From assembly GCF_016458825.1 (NCBI RefSeq), contig NZ_CP066744.1, positions 67,001-131,000 on the forward strand: 64,000 nucleotides of DNA, written 5' to 3'. Both the position numbers and the translations under genes were made by a program. This document shows, piece after piece, positions 53,326 through 62,991 of this stretch; positions within the stretch are counted from its first letter, which is position 1, and the number at the start of each line of letters is the position of its first letter. Source of the stretch: Miniphocaeibacter halophilus (GTDB lineage: Bacteria > Bacillota > Clostridia > Tissierellales > Peptoniphilaceae). The notes below the pieces were generated by a model, which saw nothing but the letters and a program-made list of their open reading frames with translations, ran no database searches and was not told the DNA's origin.

Positions 53326-53580
53326 TTAATATTTTTCCAATTTAAAGATATTTATAACATCACAATCCGGGCAACAAAATCTAATATCATTATTTTTTCC
53401 TTTAGGAATATCTCCACCATATCTTAATATATCTATATATGGAAAAGCTACATGCATAGCCATTGGACATAATTTTCCTCTTTCTGTATCAAAATCGAAT
53501 ACATCTCCTATCCTATGACCTCTATGACAATTATAATCGCCTTTTTTATCAATTAATGTAATTTTAATTTTTGTTTTCAT
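53326..53580 (-). CDS. TIGR04076-type small cysteine-rich protein
   Basis: 84 residues with MKTKIKITLIDKKGDYNCHR, GHRIGDVFDFD, CPMAMHVAFPYI and a C-terminal CCPDCDVINIF, the pattern I know as the TIGR04076 family of unknown function. The CxxCCxxC-like cysteines could bind a metal. It starts 3 bp after the molybdenum hydroxylase stop, so the two are co-transcribed; a role in that enzyme's assembly is a reasonable but untested guess. Confidence 0.8.
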   Translation of the reverse strand: MKTKIKITLIDKKGDYNCHRGHRIGDVFDFDTERGKLCPMAMHVAFPYIDILRYGGDIPKGKNNDIRFCCPDCDVINIFKLEKY

Positions 53581-53583
53581 TTT

Positions 53584-56190
53584 CTATTTTCCTTTTTTAT
53601 AAAATGTATCTTTTAATGGTAAAGAAGTTCTAAATATTCCATCCTTATTATAGTAGGCATTTTGAATTGCCGCTACAAAAGGAATAGATGAAATCTCCCC
53701 AATGCCTTTAGCGCCGTATGCTAATTTTACATTGTTTTTTTCAATGAAAACAGATTTTATTTCCGGAACATCTGTTGCTCTTAACAAACCTAAGGTTCCA
53801 TATTTTACCTTTGGTATTCCATTTTCTAGTGGAAAATCCTCTGTTAATGCATATCCCATACTCATTAATGTACCACCTTCTACTTGTCCTTCAATACTTT
53901 TAGGATTGATTACTTTTCCTACATCATGGGCTGCTAATGTTTTTACTACCTTCCCTTCCTTGTTTATAACAGCTACTTGTGTAGCATAACTATAGGCAAC
54001 ATGGCTTATTGGGTTTTTCTTCTTTGTACCTAATGGATCGGAATCAAAAGAAAATTCACCAATATACAGTTTTTTGTCTAAATTTTTTAAATCATATTTT
54101 TTTAAGTCCTCTTTTAATTTTAAAGAGGCTCTTCTTGCTGCCTCTCCCGCAAAAACAGTCTGTCTAGATGCTGTTGTAGTTCCTGAATCAGGTGTCGTAC
54201 TTGTATTAGGATGATCTATTATTAATTTTTCCGGACTAATATTTAAAGTTTCACACACTACTTGGGTTAAAACCGTTTGAATACCTTGTCCAATACCCGC
54301 TGCAGAAGATCGTATATGAATTTTTCCATTGTCTATATATAAATTACATCTACCAACATCTTCAACACCAACTCCTAATCCTGCATTTTTTAATGTAGAA
54401 GCAATTCCAACATAATACTGATCCTTATTTAAATAATTATAGTAATAATCTTTACAAGCCTCTAATGTTTCAAGAAAAGCTGTTCCTTGTTCTGCAATTT
54501 GTCCATTTGGTAAAGGCTGACCAGGTCTAACCGCATTTCTAAACCTTATTTCCCATGGACTAATTCCAACTTTCTCTGCCAATTCGTTTAATGCAGATTC
54601 CATTGCAAAAGAGGATTGGGATACTCCGAATCCTCTAAAAGCTCCTGCAGGTGGATTATTTGTATAAACAGCCTTGCCTTCTATTTCTACATTTTCATAA
54701 TAATAGGGACCACCGGCATGAGTACAGGCCCTTTCTAAGACCGGTCCTCCTAAAGAAGCATAAGCTCCTGTATCTGAAATAATTTGGGCTTTAGTTCCCA
54801 ATATTTTCCCATTCTTATCACAACCAACTTTAAAATGCATATACATAGCATGTCTTTTAGGATGTATATTTATACTTTCCTGTCTGGATAAAAGAACTTT
54901 TACAGGTCTTTTTAAAAGAAATGCCATAATAGCTGCATGATGTTGTACACTCATATCCTCTTTTCCACCAAATCCACCACCTACATAGGCAGATTGTATT
55001 TCTACTTTTTCCTTTGCTAAGCCTAAAGCCTCTGATATTTCTCTGTATTCATCGTATATTCCCTGTCCTCCAGAAATAACCTTTATCCCATCAGCTTTTG
55101 GAATTCCTATTGCACATTCCGGCTCCATGAAAGCATGTTCAGTAAAGGGTGTATAGTAATCATGTTCCGATATAAAGTCAGCTTTTTCCAAAGCTTTATC
55201 TACATCTCCTCTCTTTAGTATTGGATTGTATAAAATATTGTTTTTAGGAATATAATGATTACCAAACTGATTAAATCCTTTTTTATGTATTTCATATGCC
55301 CCTTCTTTCATACTATCAAAAGGATTTGTTATAGGTTCTAGTTCTTCATAATCTATTCTTACTAATTTACTAGCTTCCTTTAGCTGTTCTTTAGTCTTAG
55401 TTACAATTAAGGCAACTGCGTCCCCAATATATCTTGTTTCCTCTCCTTCTGCTATTAAAACAGGCCAATCTTTTTGTAAATGACCAATATATCTTTCTCC
55501 AGGAATATCCTCTGCTGTATAAACAGCTAACACTCCAGGATGTTCCAAAGCTTTAGATTTATCTATTGAAAGTATTTTTGCCCTTGCAATTGGTAACCTT
55601 ATAGCCTTACCGTACACCATTTCATCAATTACAATATCATCAACATATTTAGCTACTCCAAGTGTTTTAACCTTTGCATCTACTCTTACAAACTCCTCAC
55701 CTATTTTCCCTTTAGAGTTTTCCTTAGAAATTGTTTTATTATCTCTGAAGATTTCTGCCGCTAGTAAAATAGCATCTTCAATTTTTACATATCCAGTACA
55801 CCTACAAATATTACCTCTAATAGCTTTTTTTACATCATCTCTAGTTGGATTTGGGTTTTGGTCAATAAGGCCTTTTGCTGCAATTACCATACCTGGAATA
55901 CAAAAACCACATTGAACAGCACCTGTTTTTCCAAAAGCATATGTATATATTTCCTTTTCCTTACTTGATAAGCCTTCTACAGTAATAACCGATTTGTTTT
56001 CGACTTTAGATAATCTAACAACACAAGCTTTCATTACCCTGCTATCTACCAATACTGAACAAGTTCCACATGCACCTTGATTGCAACCATTTTTTACCGA
56101 TGTAATACTTAAATTATCCCTTAAAAAAGTTAATAGAGATATATCCTTACTATATTCATAGCCTTTTCCGTTAATCTTAAATTTATACAT
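53584..56190 (-). CDS. Selenium-dependent-type molybdenum hydroxylase (xanthine dehydrogenase family)
   Basis: 868 residues in one chain. Residues 1-140 are the two 2Fe-2S domains: plant-type cluster ligands Cys36, Cys41, Cys44, Cys56, then Cys94, Cys97, Cys129 and Cys131 (QCGFC, CRC). Residues about 165-868 are the molybdopterin-binding domain with YVGGGFGGKED, AFRGFG and GAKGIGE near the end. There is no FAD domain, unlike classical xanthine dehydrogenase. This fused 2Fe-2S/Mo layout and length match the single-chain Se-dependent hydroxylases of anaerobes, in which labile Se is a Mo ligand. Likely hydroxylates a purine or other N-heterocycle. SD GGAGGT. Confidence 0.83.
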   Translation of the reverse strand: MYKFKINGKGYEYSKDISLLTFLRDNLSITSVKNGCNQGACGTCSVLVDSRVMKACVVRLSKVENKSVITVEGLSSKEKEIYTYAFGKTGAVQCGFCIPGMVIAAKGLIDQNPNPTRDDVKKAIRGNICRCTGYVKIEDAILLAAEIFRDNKTISKENSKGKIGEEFVRVDAKVKTLGVAKYVDDIVIDEMVYGKAIRLPIARAKILSIDKSKALEHPGVLAVYTAEDIPGERYIGHLQKDWPVLIAEGEETRYIGDAVALIVTKTKEQLKEASKLVRIDYEELEPITNPFDSMKEGAYEIHKKGFNQFGNHYIPKNNILYNPILKRGDVDKALEKADFISEHDYYTPFTEHAFMEPECAIGIPKADGIKVISGGQGIYDEYREISEALGLAKEKVEIQSAYVGGGFGGKEDMSVQHHAAIMAFLLKRPVKVLLSRQESINIHPKRHAMYMHFKVGCDKNGKILGTKAQIISDTGAYASLGGPVLERACTHAGGPYYYENVEIEGKAVYTNNPPAGAFRGFGVSQSSFAMESALNELAEKVGISPWEIRFRNAVRPGQPLPNGQIAEQGTAFLETLEACKDYYYNYLNKDQYYVGIASTLKNAGLGVGVEDVGRCNLYIDNGKIHIRSSAAGIGQGIQTVLTQVVCETLNISPEKLIIDHPNTSTTPDSGTTTASRQTVFAGEAARRASLKLKEDLKKYDLKNLDKKLYIGEFSFDSDPLGTKKKNPISHVAYSYATQVAVINKEGKVVKTLAAHDVGKVINPKSIEGQVEGGTLMSMGYALTEDFPLENGIPKVKYGTLGLLRATDVPEIKSVFIEKNNVKLAYGAKGIGEISSIPFVAAIQNAYYNKDGIFRTSLPLKDTFYKKGK

Positions 56191-56246
56191 ATATTACCTC
56201 CAGAAATATTATAAAAACCTTTTCTTCTCCTAATTAAATTTTACAT

Positions 56247-56290
56247 AAAAAAATGCAAATACCCTGTTGCATAAGCAACAAAATATTTGC
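56247..56290 (-). terminator. Terminator after the Crp/Fnr gene
   Basis: Two-part stem GCAAATA...TGTTGC / GCAACA...TATTTGC with a 4-nt loop, then ATTTTTTT on the minus strand. Confidence 0.88.
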
Positions 56291-56302
56291 GTTTTCAATG
56301 TT

Positions 56303-56959
56303 TTATAATATTTCAAAGGTATTTTTAGAAAAATCTATTATTTTTTCTTTTTTCATCTGAGCTAATTCCCTCGATAAAGCACTTCTATTAACTCCCAAAT
56401 ACTCCGATAGTTCATTTCTTCCCATTGGTAAAACAAAGCTCTTCTCTCCGGAAATTTGAGCTATCTGAGATAAATAGGTCATAATTTTTTCCCTAATAGT
56501 TCTTTTACTTAATATGTCCACCTTTTCTATAAGTTGAATATTCTTTTTTGCAATTTCTGTAACCATATTTTCAATTAATCTATTATGAAATTGACATGAG
56601 TTTTTACAGGTCTTTAAAACCCTGGAAAAAGGTAAAAAGATAATTTCACAATCTGTATTAGCATAAAAAGAAACACTACTTGTTAAAATATCACTACATA
56701 TATAGCTTTCTCCAAATATTTCCCCTCTATTCATTATCATAAAAATTGATTTATTCCCCCAATAATCCTCTTTTATCATATGAACAGTTCCTTTATAAAT
56801 TAAGCCAATATTATTTAATTCATTACCATCAAAATATATATATTCATTTTTATAATATTTTTTGGAATAAATACCAATACAGTTAAACATTGGCTTCATC
56901 TCGTCTTCAAGTATTCCCTTAAATATATCATAGTTTAATAAAGATTTGAAATCCTTCAT
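56303..56959 (-). CDS. Crp/Fnr-family transcriptional regulator
   Basis: 218 residues: cyclic-nucleotide-binding-like beta roll (about 15-120; FDGNELNNIGLIYKG, then GEIFGESYI), long dimer helix, and a C-terminal winged helix with LPMGRNELSEYLGVNRSALS. No Fnr-type cysteine cluster at the N-terminus, though Cys26, Cys87, Cys103, Cys113 and Cys117 are scattered in the sensor domain. It is transcribed in the same direction upstream of the molybdenum hydroxylase but separated by a terminator. Target unknown. Confidence 0.88.
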   Translation of the reverse strand: MKDFKSLLNYDIFKGILEDEMKPMFNCIGIYSKKYYKNEYIYFDGNELNNIGLIYKGTVHMIKEDYWGNKSIFMIMNRGEIFGESYICSDILTSSVSFYANTDCEIIFLPFSRVLKTCKNSCQFHNRLIENMVTEIAKKNIQLIEKVDILSKRTIREKIMTYLSQIAQISGEKSFVLPMGRNELSEYLGVNRSALSRELAQMKKEKIIDFSKNTFEIL

Positions 56960-57037
56960 TTTTTACCTCATATTATATTAAAATCCTTTACTATAGTATA
57001 TCATTTAAAGAGATATATAATTATTTAATATAATAGC

Positions 57038-57940
57038 TTATTGGTTATTTTTATTTTCAAAATATTTCTCTATGTTTTCAATAACTTTTTTACTCAATCT
57101 ATCAAAGGCTTGTTTTGTTCTTCCAGATGAAACATTCATACAGTTAACATTTGGATGAGTTAATAATTTTTCATCTCCTAAGGCTCCTAAAGAATCACAG
57201 AAAAATTCATTATTTCCATTATCTAGCCAGTTTTTTAGTGCTTCAATATCATGAGAAGGACCTATTGAGGTATTAAACATAATCTTACCATTTCCAAATT
57301 TTTCAAATTCCTTTTCCTTCATTAAAATAATATTTTTATTTAAACAGGTAAAAATCACATCTACTTCCTTTAGAAGATTATCTAAGGGTAAATATTTTAT
57401 TCCTTTTTCTTCTTCTTCTTTTTTTCTAGTCCTGCTGAAATAATATAAATCCCCTCCCATATACTTTAATGTATTGGCAATCATAGAGCCGGATGTTCCA
57501 AGTCCTATTACCCCAACTTTTAAATCTGTAATTTCCAAAGGAAGTTCCTTCCACTGTTTTTCTCCAAAGCCATGTAAATATCTAATAAGTTCACTTAGTA
57601 CGTACTCAACAACGCCTTCATCGCCATAATCCCTAATTCCATAAACAACAATCCCTTTTTTATTTGCTGTTAGAATATCGACATTTGCACTTTCCGGTGA
57701 ATATAGACTACAACACATTCCTATATATTTTATATTTGGACATTTATCCAATATGTTTTTTCCTATAGTACTTGTGTAGCTAAGCAATACGCCGTCAGCA
57801 TCGCCTATTCGCTTAATTATTTCTTCCTCATCTTTTGGAATATCATTATATATAACAACTTCCTTAGCGTAATTATATAGTTTTTTCTCTGCCTCCGGAA
57901 TTAAGCTTACCGGTTCTATTACAACTAATTTTTCAAACAT
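57038..57940 (-). CDS. D-isomer-specific 2-hydroxyacid dehydrogenase
   Basis: 300 residues from the ATG at 57940 with AGGAGGATAT; a longer frame starts 60 bp earlier inside the neighbour and has no site. NAD-binding VGVIGLGTSGSMIA (about 146-159), then the catalytic region with NTSIGPSHDIEAL (the usual Arg-Gly is altered to Ile-Gly) and a late Ser-rich NVSSGRTKQAF where the catalytic His motif is normally found. These changes mean activity on a standard 2-hydroxyacid is not certain. Downstream neighbour of the aspartate-dehydrogenase-like gene (8-bp gap). Confidence 0.75.
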   Translation of the reverse strand: MFEKLVVIEPVSLIPEAEKKLYNYAKEVVIYNDIPKDEEEIIKRIGDADGVLLSYTSTIGKNILDKCPNIKYIGMCCSLYSPESANVDILTANKKGIVVYGIRDYGDEGVVEYVLSELIRYLHGFGEKQWKELPLEITDLKVGVIGLGTSGSMIANTLKYMGGDLYYFSRTRKKEEEEKGIKYLPLDNLLKEVDVIFTCLNKNIILMKEKEFEKFGNGKIMFNTSIGPSHDIEALKNWLDNGNNEFFCDSLGALGDEKLLTHPNVNCMNVSSGRTKQAFDRLSKKVIENIEKYFENKNNQ

Positions 57941-57948
57941 ATATCCTC

Positions 57949-58734
57949 CTAAAATACAATTGGCGAAACAATATTTTGAAGTATAAATACTACGCTCCAC
58001 CCAGCTATATCGCTGGTTTTAGAGTAAATATTTAAATCTGTTTTCACTTCTTCGCCTTCAATTTCAATCTTATATTCATCGCCTTTAAAATTTGGTAATG
58101 CATCTATTTTCATCTTTGTGTTCTCTGGTCCTGCACTGGCAAGAGCCGTTGCTATTGCTACATTTACATGGGTTGGCAATATTTCAATTGCTTCCTTTGT
58201 AGTTCCTGTAAACACCTGTTCTTTTTCTCTAATATCCAATAAACCACCCCTATAAAGTGGTGTTTTTTCTAATGATTTCGGGGATTTTTTAGAACTTATT
58301 TTAGCTGTAATAGGACTCATTAACGATGCTGTTCTCAGTACATCAAATCCACCAACTGCACCACTGGCAATATAAACCTTTTTATTATTTTCAAAAGCAG
58401 TATTTTTTATTTGTTCATAAAATTCACTATCGGCAAAAGCTCCTATTGATAATACTACAAGACTTGCTCCGTTTTTTAAAATCCTTTCACCATAGTTTTT
58501 TACTGCTTCAACTGATGCAGCTTCTGCTACAAAATCCGGATTTAAAGATAATAATTGGTCAATATTATTACAGGGAGTACAGTTATATTTCTTTGAAAAT
58601 TCAACTACCTTGTCAGAATTTCTTCCTAAGGCTCCTACAAGTTCATATTCTGGAAGATATCCATCCTTTAAAGCCCTTGCTACGATTTCATTTAGGTGAC
58701 CACAGCCTAGTAATGCTAATTTTAGTTTTTCCAT
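57949..58734 (-). CDS. L-aspartate dehydrogenase-like protein (NadX family)
   Basis: 261 residues, standard for the family. N-terminal Rossmann motif LALLGCGHLNEIVA (6-19), the mid segment GAFADSEFYEQI, ASGAVGGFDVLR, and the conserved catalytic stretch PTHVNVAIATALAS with His. These enzymes reduce or oxidise aspartate/iminosuccinate and can feed NAD synthesis. No nadA, nadB or nadC is adjacent; the partner is a 2-hydroxyacid dehydrogenase gene, so a catabolic or dedicated role is possible. SD AAGGAGC. Confidence 0.82.
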   Translation of the reverse strand: MEKLKLALLGCGHLNEIVARALKDGYLPEYELVGALGRNSDKVVEFSKKYNCTPCNNIDQLLSLNPDFVAEAASVEAVKNYGERILKNGASLVVLSIGAFADSEFYEQIKNTAFENNKKVYIASGAVGGFDVLRTASLMSPITAKISSKKSPKSLEKTPLYRGGLLDIREKEQVFTGTTKEAIEILPTHVNVAIATALASAGPENTKMKIDALPNFKGDEYKIEIEGEEVKTDLNIYSKTSDIAGWSVVFILQNIVSPIVF

Positions 58735-58805
58735 ATTTCGCTCCTTAATATTTAATATACATATATATTATCATTTCAAACTATAATTAAATATATATTT
58801 TTCCA

Positions 58806-58855
58806 TATAAAAAGTGCATCTCAAAGTTAATTTATTTTAACTCTTAGATGCACTT
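58806..58855 (-). terminator. Terminator after the ImmA-like gene
   Basis: AAGTGCATCT / AGATGCACTT outer stem with an inner GTTAA/TTAAC stem, then TTTTTATA on the minus strand. It ends the operon that starts with the DlgD-like gene. Confidence 0.85.
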
Positions 58856-58873
58856 ATTATAATATATAACTTT

Positions 58874-59500
58874 TTATTTTGTAATCTCTTGAAGAAATAC
58901 ATCTGCCTGCTTTTTGTCTAAATTAAATAATAAAATATAATCCAGTATATGTGAATAGGTATTTTTACCAATTAATTTATTAGCAAAGGCCATTGCTGCA
59001 ATTTCTCCTAGATAAACAATATTAGACCTTCTTGTATATTTTAAAATACTCCATAATTCGATTTTATAGGTATTTATAAATAAATTTGGATTTTTGTACT
59101 CTACATAATGAAATAGTTCATGGGCTAATACAACTTTTTCAATATATTCTTTATTAATAGAAATATCGGTATATTTTTCGAAAAAATTGAAAGCACCCTC
59201 TATTGAATTATTATATATGACTATTTTATTCGGTTCTTCAAAGTATCCATAATAGCCAGTTTCTGAACTATCAGTAAAAACAATATTCAAATTCATCTCT
59301 TTTACAATATTAAATATGTCGTCATTATTATATTTACCTAATATTTTATTTGCTTCATCTTCTCCACACTTAACAGATTTAGATATTAAATAATCTACTG
59401 TGTCTTCATCTATTTTTTTTCTTATAGGATCTTGATTTAGCAAATATCTATAGTAATCATAATCGGATACTTCTAATAATCTAATTATTTCTTCTTTCAT
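58874..59500 (-). CDS. ImmA/IrrE-type metallopeptidase-like protein
   Basis: 208 residues. A single zinc motif HELFH in VVLAHELFHYVEYKN (His, Glu, His about residues 127-131), with the downstream acid possibly in YLGEIAAMAFANKL, resembles ImmA/IrrE peptidases. N-terminal 60 residues are helical and not recognised. The ATG follows the hyuA stop directly (TAAATG, no gap) without a clear ribosome site of its own, so translation is probably coupled. The partner repressor gene typical of phage ImmA is absent; its place in a catabolic operon is odd. Confidence 0.7.
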   Translation of the reverse strand: MKEEIIRLLEVSDYDYYRYLLNQDPIRKKIDEDTVDYLISKSVKCGEDEANKILGKYNNDDIFNIVKEMNLNIVFTDSSETGYYGYFEEPNKIVIYNNSIEGAFNFFEKYTDISINKEYIEKVVLAHELFHYVEYKNPNLFINTYKIELWSILKYTRRSNIVYLGEIAAMAFANKLIGKNTYSHILDYILLFNLDKKQADVFLQEITK

Positions 59501-61633
59501 TTATAGATCATTTCTTGCTGAAATTAATATTATCTCCTCATTAGAAGGTCTTGTTATTAACTCTGAATCCATTACCATATGCATTTGTTCAAGTGATGCC
59601 ATTCCTTCATAATCTATTACCTTAGCACCTATACACATATAGAAATCTGGAGATAATTTTATATCTGATTTATAAACTGACATTTCTTCCCAAAGTTTGT
59701 CTGTTAATGCTCTTACTCCTGCTGCTGTAGTTGCAACAGCATCTCCGTCAGACCTTTGTATTTTAACAAATCCCTTTTTATCTACCACTCTAATTTCCGT
59801 AGTTTTTTGTTTTTCATAACCTACTACATAGAAATGAGAATTTTTAGCAAGTATTTCTACCTTTGAAGCATCTACTTGCATTGAATCTGCGGCAATTTGC
59901 TTAGCTTCTTCATCTTCTATGGATTTAGACAGGTCTTGGGTTTGAATTTCTGTAGAACCTGTTGCTATTGCTCTAACTTTAGATGTTTGTGAATCAATTT
60001 CTATTTGAATCTCAACACTTTCAGCAGTTGCCCCTGATTTAATAGCCATATCTGTTGCTTCTCTTCTAATATCCGCTAAATCATCTGGAGTCGGATCAGG
60101 AATAACCCTTTCAACTACATCTCTAACCATAGCTAAAGCAACTCCTATAGATGAAATTACCTCTGCATTATCCGCTATTTGATATGGAAGCCCCATTTTG
60201 TTTGCTGTAAATGGTAATAGGGTTAAGGCTCCACCGCCACCACCAACTAAAGTTATTTGTTCTCTTTCTATTTTATATTTAGTTGCTAGTTCTTCTATTA
60301 CCGCTATACAAGTATCTGCTGCATCATCTAATATTGCTTTTGCACAATCTTCAACAGACATATTCAACTCTTTTGCTAAAGCACCTACTGCAATTAAACT
60401 GGATTCTTTATTACCAAATGAGAAATCCCCTTCTTTTACTATACCAAGTACTATTGCCGCATCTGTAACAGTTACTGCTACTCTAAATCCATTATCACAC
60501 TCTATTGCTATATAGTCAGATGGATCATCTTTTAAAGGTTCAATTCTTACTACTTCCGGGTTTTTTAATTTTTCCGGATCTGAATAAGTAGCATAAGGTA
60601 AATTAGCTATATGGGCAGATCTAGGACCAACCTTTATAATTTTATTTTTACTAGCTCTTACCATTGAACCACCTGCAACTCCTGAAACATGGACATCTAG
60701 GGAGTTAATTAATGTATTTTGACCACCTACTACAGCATAATCAACCATAGGTCTACCATTTTTTATAACACCTATATCTGTACTAGTTCCTCCAACTTCA
60801 AAGAAAATACCATTGGAAACCCTTAAATACATCAAGGCCCCTACTGTTGAAGCTGCAGGACCTGATAGCATTGTCAGTACAGGTCTTTTTCTCATTTCCT
60901 CTATGTCCATAACTCCACCGTCGCCTCTCATTATCATAAGTGGAGCTTTAATTCCGGCCTTTCTTACTGCTGATTCGGTACTATCTGCTGTTTCAAACAT
61001 CTTAGGTAATATTGAAGCATTTATAACTGCTGTTCTAGTTCTTCTTGTAAGACCATAGAGTTTACTTATGTCAGAAGCAGCTGTTACTTCTATTCCTCTT
61101 TTGGCACCTAGTTTTTTAACTTCTAATTCTTCATCGATATTATCTACACCAAATGTTTTAGTTGCTACAAGTACTTTACAGTTCTCCTGTAACAATTCAT
61201 CTATTGTTTCGTTAATTTTTACAGAATTAATTTCCTTTAAATTTATATATCTATGTGCTGTTTTTATTTTTCTTTTTCCTGACTCATCTAATTGAATATC
61301 CTTAATATTACTTTGAATCTTTGACAAGAATCCAGAAACAACTCCTTGTCCCATTGCAATAATTCCAGTTTTCGCAACGTCACCTTCTAACAATGCATTT
61401 GTAGCTTGGGTTGTAGAATGTGCTATAAAGGTTACTTCGTCTGGTGATATTCCATTTTCAGTTAAACATTTTTTAAAGGACTCTACTACTCCTGCTGATA
61501 CTCCCAATTCATCCTCATGTGTTGTTTTTACAGATCCTATTCCAACTATTTCATAGGTTGAATCATCAATGGCAACAGCTTTTGTATGAGTACCACCAAC
61601 ATCAATACCAACTCTTATTTTTCTATTACTCAT
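59501..61633 (-). CDS. Hydantoinase/oxoprolinase family protein (HyuA-type subunit)
   Basis: 710 residues, usual HyuA length. N-terminal actin-like phosphate motif RVGIDVGGTHTKAVAID, then SHSTTQATNALLEGD, MLSGPAASTVGAL and FEVGGTSTDIGVI, then GGGGGALTLLPF near residue 465. ATP-dependent cleavage of cyclic amide or related substrates (N-methylhydantoin, 5-oxoproline) is the family activity. The normal partner HyuB is not in the window. It lies 13 bp after a permease gene and is preceded by a DlgD-like reductase gene, so it may act on an imported compound. SD AGGAGGA. Confidence 0.85.
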   Translation of the reverse strand: MSNRKIRVGIDVGGTHTKAVAIDDSTYEIVGIGSVKTTHEDELGVSAGVVESFKKCLTENGISPDEVTFIAHSTTQATNALLEGDVAKTGIIAMGQGVVSGFLSKIQSNIKDIQLDESGKRKIKTAHRYINLKEINSVKINETIDELLQENCKVLVATKTFGVDNIDEELEVKKLGAKRGIEVTAASDISKLYGLTRRTRTAVINASILPKMFETADSTESAVRKAGIKAPLMIMRGDGGVMDIEEMRKRPVLTMLSGPAASTVGALMYLRVSNGIFFEVGGTSTDIGVIKNGRPMVDYAVVGGQNTLINSLDVHVSGVAGGSMVRASKNKIIKVGPRSAHIANLPYATYSDPEKLKNPEVVRIEPLKDDPSDYIAIECDNGFRVAVTVTDAAIVLGIVKEGDFSFGNKESSLIAVGALAKELNMSVEDCAKAILDDAADTCIAVIEELATKYKIEREQITLVGGGGGALTLLPFTANKMGLPYQIADNAEVISSIGVALAMVRDVVERVIPDPTPDDLADIRREATDMAIKSGATAESVEIQIEIDSQTSKVRAIATGSTEIQTQDLSKSIEDEEAKQIAADSMQVDASKVEILAKNSHFYVVGYEKQKTTEIRVVDKKGFVKIQRSDGDAVATTAAGVRALTDKLWEEMSVYKSDIKLSPDFYMCIGAKVIDYEGMASLEQMHMVMDSELITRPSNEEIILISARNDL

Positions 61634-61646
61634 TAGATCCTCCTAT

Positions 61647-62957
61647 CTATCCAAAAAAGAAATATACTAATACTATATTAATAATAGCTATTATCCAAGC
61701 CCAAATAAATCCTGTTTTCAACAAATCCTTTACAGATACTTTACTGTAGTTTAACGCCCATAAATTCCATGACTGTGTAGGACAAACAGATAGATTCATA
61801 GCTATTGTAGGTACATACATTAAACAGAATAAAAATGGAGTTGAAAAGTTTCCTATTGCATTTAATACTCCTACTGTTGCTGCTCCTGCACCAAATATAG
61901 TTAAAGGACCTCTAAATAAACCAAATGGTGCTATTATTGCAAATACTAATGCTAATGTTATAGTAGATTTTGGTAATATTCCACCTAGTATGGCTTCAAA
62001 ATAAGGTGCTGCTACACCGGAAATCTTGTTAAACATAGGTAGAATAAATAAGAATCCCAATAAACTTGCAACATCTATTACACCATCATAGAAAGTTCTA
62101 GATATTGTTCTTGAAGCTTGACTAAATCCAGTTAATCTCTTACAGAATATTAATCCCCAAAGTGAACCTACAATAAAGGCAGGTATGGCACTCCAATTCC
62201 ATATTATTGCCAAAGCCGTTGGTATGATTGGAGTTATCATAGCTATTGTAGGTACATAATCCTCTTCAACAGTATTAACAGCTCTTGCTGCCCAAGCTCT
62301 TCTTTTTTTCTTCTTGGTTTTTAGATTGAAAATCAACATAACTGCAATTATTACCAATTGTACTGCCATTGCAGAAAATGCCCATGGGAAATAACTACTG
62401 TCATAGTTCATATCTCCAAATATACCTTTCATTTGTGTGAAAAGAACTTGGTTTATGTACATACCACTACCAACACTCATTAAATAACTTGTAACTGCTA
62501 CCGGTTTTGGAACTCCTAGTGACATAAGAATTGGAAGTACAATAACTCCAATAGCTACAACTGCACCTGCTCCAAATGTAGATGTGAAAATAATTCCAGT
62601 TACTACTGAAAGTAAAACAGTTGTTATTAAAGGATCATCTCCACCTAATTCTGTAACAGAACGTATTAGTTTTTTTGCAATTCCTGTTTCAATTAAAATT
62701 CTTCCAAACCAGCTACCAAAGATTACATTTACAGCTGTTGCTCCCCAACTTTCCGGTCCACCTTGAAGTATATCTCGCATAGCTGAAGCTTCATCTAAAC
62801 TTGTTGGATTCCACTTTAAGTTTCCCCCTATCATACATAGAGCTATCCATATTACTGCCATGATGAAAAAACCAACCATTAAATTTCCACCTTTAGCAGC
62901 ATAATAAATAAGTCCAAAGTATGATATTAATAATAAAATACCAATAAAAATATCCAT
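61647..62957 (-). CDS. Multi-span permease of the hydantoinase operon
   Basis: 436 residues, about 11-12 membrane helices with small-residue-rich motifs (IIFTSTFGAGAVVAIGVIVL, VGSGMYINQVLF, FGLFRGPLTIFGAGAATVG). It looks like an ion-transporter-superfamily symporter of organic acids or cyclic amides, but I cannot name the family. A cytoplasmic basic loop KTKKKKRRAW near 215-224 supports the topology. SD AAAGGAGG; 13 bp before hyuA. Confidence 0.7.
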   Translation of the reverse strand: MDIFIGILLLISYFGLIYYAAKGGNLMVGFFIMAVIWIALCMIGGNLKWNPTSLDEASAMRDILQGGPESWGATAVNVIFGSWFGRILIETGIAKKLIRSVTELGGDDPLITTVLLSVVTGIIFTSTFGAGAVVAIGVIVLPILMSLGVPKPVAVTSYLMSVGSGMYINQVLFTQMKGIFGDMNYDSSYFPWAFSAMAVQLVIIAVMLIFNLKTKKKKRRAWAARAVNTVEEDYVPTIAMITPIIPTALAIIWNWSAIPAFIVGSLWGLIFCKRLTGFSQASRTISRTFYDGVIDVASLLGFLFILPMFNKISGVAAPYFEAILGGILPKSTITLALVFAIIAPFGLFRGPLTIFGAGAATVGVLNAIGNFSTPFLFCLMYVPTIAMNLSVCPTQSWNLWALNYSKVSVKDLLKTGFIWAWIIAIINIVLVYFFFG

Positions 62958-62991
62958 AAACTCCTCCTTTTTATATATCCAAACTATATTT

